DNA of 6,945 nucleotides, taken from the NCBI GenBank assembly GCA_003485885.1, contig DNHM01000045.1:1-6945 (forward strand). Direction: 5' to 3'. Positions 5,506-6,945 of the stretch are shown piece after piece (the stretch's first letter is position 1; each line of letters begins with the position of its first letter). The position numbers were made by a program, and so were the translations under genes. The notes beneath the pieces were generated by a model. The model saw only the letters and a list, made by a program, of their open reading frames with translations, was not told where the DNA came from and did not search any database. This stretch comes from Acidimicrobiaceae bacterium. Lineage in GTDB: Bacteria > Actinomycetota > Acidimicrobiia > Acidimicrobiales > UBA10347.

Positions 5506-6923
5506 AGGGTCAGAAGCTCGAAGCCGTCCCGCGGAGCAGTTGGCTTGCCCTTGGGCTTGCGGCGCTGACCTACACCGTTATAAGCATCACCCTTACGGGC
5601 ACGAACATTGCGTTTCCGGCGATCACCGACGAGTTCTCGGGCACTAGCCGGGCAACCTTGTCGTGGGCGTTGTCTGGCTACTCGATCGCACTCGCGACGT
5701 TTATGGTGCCAGCAGGTCGTTTGTCGGACCGGCGTGGACGCAAGCGGATGTTTTTCGCTGGCGTGTGGCTGTTCTTGGCTGCTTCGCTCATTTGTCTGGT
5801 GGCGCCAACAGCAAACGTGTTTGTTGCTGGACGCATCCTGCAGGGCGTTGGAGGTTCGTTGACCGTGCCTACGTCGTTAGCACTGGTGCTGCCAGGTTTT
5901 CCCGCCGGGCGACGGACATCTGCTGTTGCAGCATGGACAGCAAGCGGCACGGTTGGTGCGGCAATCGCACCAAGCCTGTCCGCATTGATCGTTGAGAACT
6001 TCGGCTGGCGCTATATCTATCTGCTCGCCGTACCGGTGGCAGCTGTGGTGTTGGTCGGGGGACGCACGTTGCTCTCGGAGTCCGAGCCCATCGTGGATGG
6101 GAAGAAGCTCGATCTCATCGGGTTTCCCATGGGCACGATCGCGATCGGGCTGGTGGCCTTCGTCATCGTGCAGGCCCCTGGGCTCGGTTGGGGCCATGTC
6201 GCGATTGTTGCCGCCTTGGTTGGCGTCGTCTGCTTGTTGCCGCTGTTCGTGGTGCGTTCGCTTCGTCATCCTGCACCCCTGCTCGACCTGCGGGTTTTCT
6301 CGGCTCGACCGGTGTGGACAGTGACCGTCGCAGGCCTGTTCTTTTCGATGCTCGGTGCATCGACGTGGGTTGTGTGGCCGCTCTTCCTGACCGAGGTGTG
6401 GGACTACTCGTTGGTGCAGGCAGGTCTTGCAATCACACCAGCACCAATTTGTGCATCGAGCTTCGGGCTGCTCTCTGGTTACCTTGCGGATCGGTTCGGC
6501 CGCCGACCGCTCATTGCCTTTGGCACGCTTTTCCCGATCGCTGCAATGTTGACGATGGCGCTGCGATGGGGCGCTGAACCGAACTACCTGACGGGTTTCC
6601 TACCAGGAATCATCTTGTTCGGCACCGGATTCGGGTTGACGTTCTCGTCACTCAACACCGCAGCACTCGATGGCCAACCCGAGGCCATGTACGGAGAGGT
6701 CAACGCTGGCTTCAACACCGTCCGTAATCTCGCATCAGGAATGGGCGTGGCTGTAGCGGTTGCCATCCTTGGTGATGCGGACACGATTACGTTTGATCGT
6801 TTCGATCGCTTCTTCTTCGTCTTCGCACTCTTCGCTGCGATCCCAGCTGTGGTGATCAACGGCTTCTACCCACGCACGAAGGACAGCGTGAACGAGCACG
6901 TGTCAGGATCGGCGAGGTCGTAG
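5502..6923 (+). CDS. MFS efflux transporter, DHA2 (EmrB/QacA-like) 14-segment drug:H+ antiporter family
   Basis: This encodes 473 residues from TTG 5502. Upstream in frame as far as the TAG at 5412 there is no ATG or GTG, and the first membrane segment begins at about residue 14, so this start or one very near it is needed. By eye there are 14 hydrophobic segments, roughly 14-36, 52-72, 83-101, 105-130, 138-163, 169-187, 205-225, 230-252, 270-297, 303-327, 335-355, 362-385, 405-424 and 434-453. Loop 2-3 carries motif A as GRLSDRRGRKR (72-82), with a related GYLADRFGRR at 326-335. RILQGVGGS (111-119) and the segment-5 ASGTVGAAIAP (motif C-like, 147-157) are typical of DHA2 proton-driven exporters, as is LLDLRVF before segment 9. 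Substrate cannot be told from sequence; multidrug or small-metabolite export is the family norm. No regulator is visible beside it. Confidence 0.88.
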   Translation: MKGQKLEAVPRSSWLALGLAALTYTVISITLTGTNIAFPAITDEFSGTSRATLSWALSGYSIALATFMVPAGRLSDRRGRKRMFFAGVWLFLAASLICLVAPTANVFVAGRILQGVGGSLTVPTSLALVLPGFPAGRRTSAVAAWTASGTVGAAIAPSLSALIVENFGWRYIYLLAVPVAAVVLVGGRTLLSESEPIVDGKKLDLIGFPMGTIAIGLVAFVIVQAPGLGWGHVAIVAALVGVVCLLPLFVVRSLRHPAPLLDLRVFSARPVWTVTVAGLFFSMLGASTWVVWPLFLTEVWDYSLVQAGLAITPAPICASSFGLLSGYLADRFGRRPLIAFGTLFPIAAMLTMALRWGAEPNYLTGFLPGIILFGTGFGLTFSSLNTAALDGQPEAMYGEVNAGFNTVRNLASGMGVAVAVAILGDADTITFDRFDRFFFVFALFAAIPAVVINGFYPRTKDSVNEHVSGSARS

Positions 6924-6945
6924 CTCGGACAGCGTTTCGGCGAGG

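Overview
The window reads almost entirely on the + strand. It is GC-rich, its genes are tightly packed, GTG and TTG starts are used, and stops are mostly TGA or TAG. This composition, the CO-dehydrogenase-type accessory genes and the lipoprotein protease with a Pro/Thr-rich spacer suggest a high-GC actinobacterium-like organism, possibly from the Acidimicrobiia. That placement is inference; no marker gene is present.

Positions 1-3151 hold the distal part of a molybdenum-hydroxylase (CO dehydrogenase, cox-type) maturation operon. In order they are: the C-terminal part of an XdhC/CoxF-CoxI-family protein, interrupted by an in-frame TAA at 197-199; the continuation of the same frame, which ends in a metal-binding YHS domain; a MocA-like molybdopterin nucleotidyltransferase whose GTG start overlaps the preceding TGA; the MoxR-type AAA+ ATPase CoxD; and the VWA/MIDAS protein CoxE. 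The expected division of labour is that the XdhC-like protein handles or inserts the Mo cofactor, the MocA-like protein makes the cytidine dinucleotide form, and CoxD with CoxE remodel the hydroxylase so that its active site can be completed. The catalytic subunits (large, medium and small) are not in the window and would be expected upstream.

Positions 3152-5364 hold a separate unit. A promoter-like stretch in a 77-98 base gap is followed by a secreted lipoprotein serine protease of the HtrA/DegP (S1C) type. It has an intact His-Asp-Ser triad, one divergent PDZ domain and two tandem copies of a domain of about 155 residues carrying a conserved Cys pair. This duplicated C-terminal module is the least explained protein architecture in the window.

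Positions 5365-5501 are non-coding apart from a possible 13-codon leader ORF whose stop overlaps the TTG start of the next gene. Positions 5502-6923 encode a 14-segment DHA2-type MFS efflux transporter. The last 22 bases contain nothing certain; the minus strand is open there and may hold the tail of a convergent gene.

The two most notable observations are the in-frame TAA that splits what looks like a single XdhC-YHS protein and the tandemly duplicated domain on the protease. I saw no RNA genes, CRISPR array, insertion sequence or phage feature.
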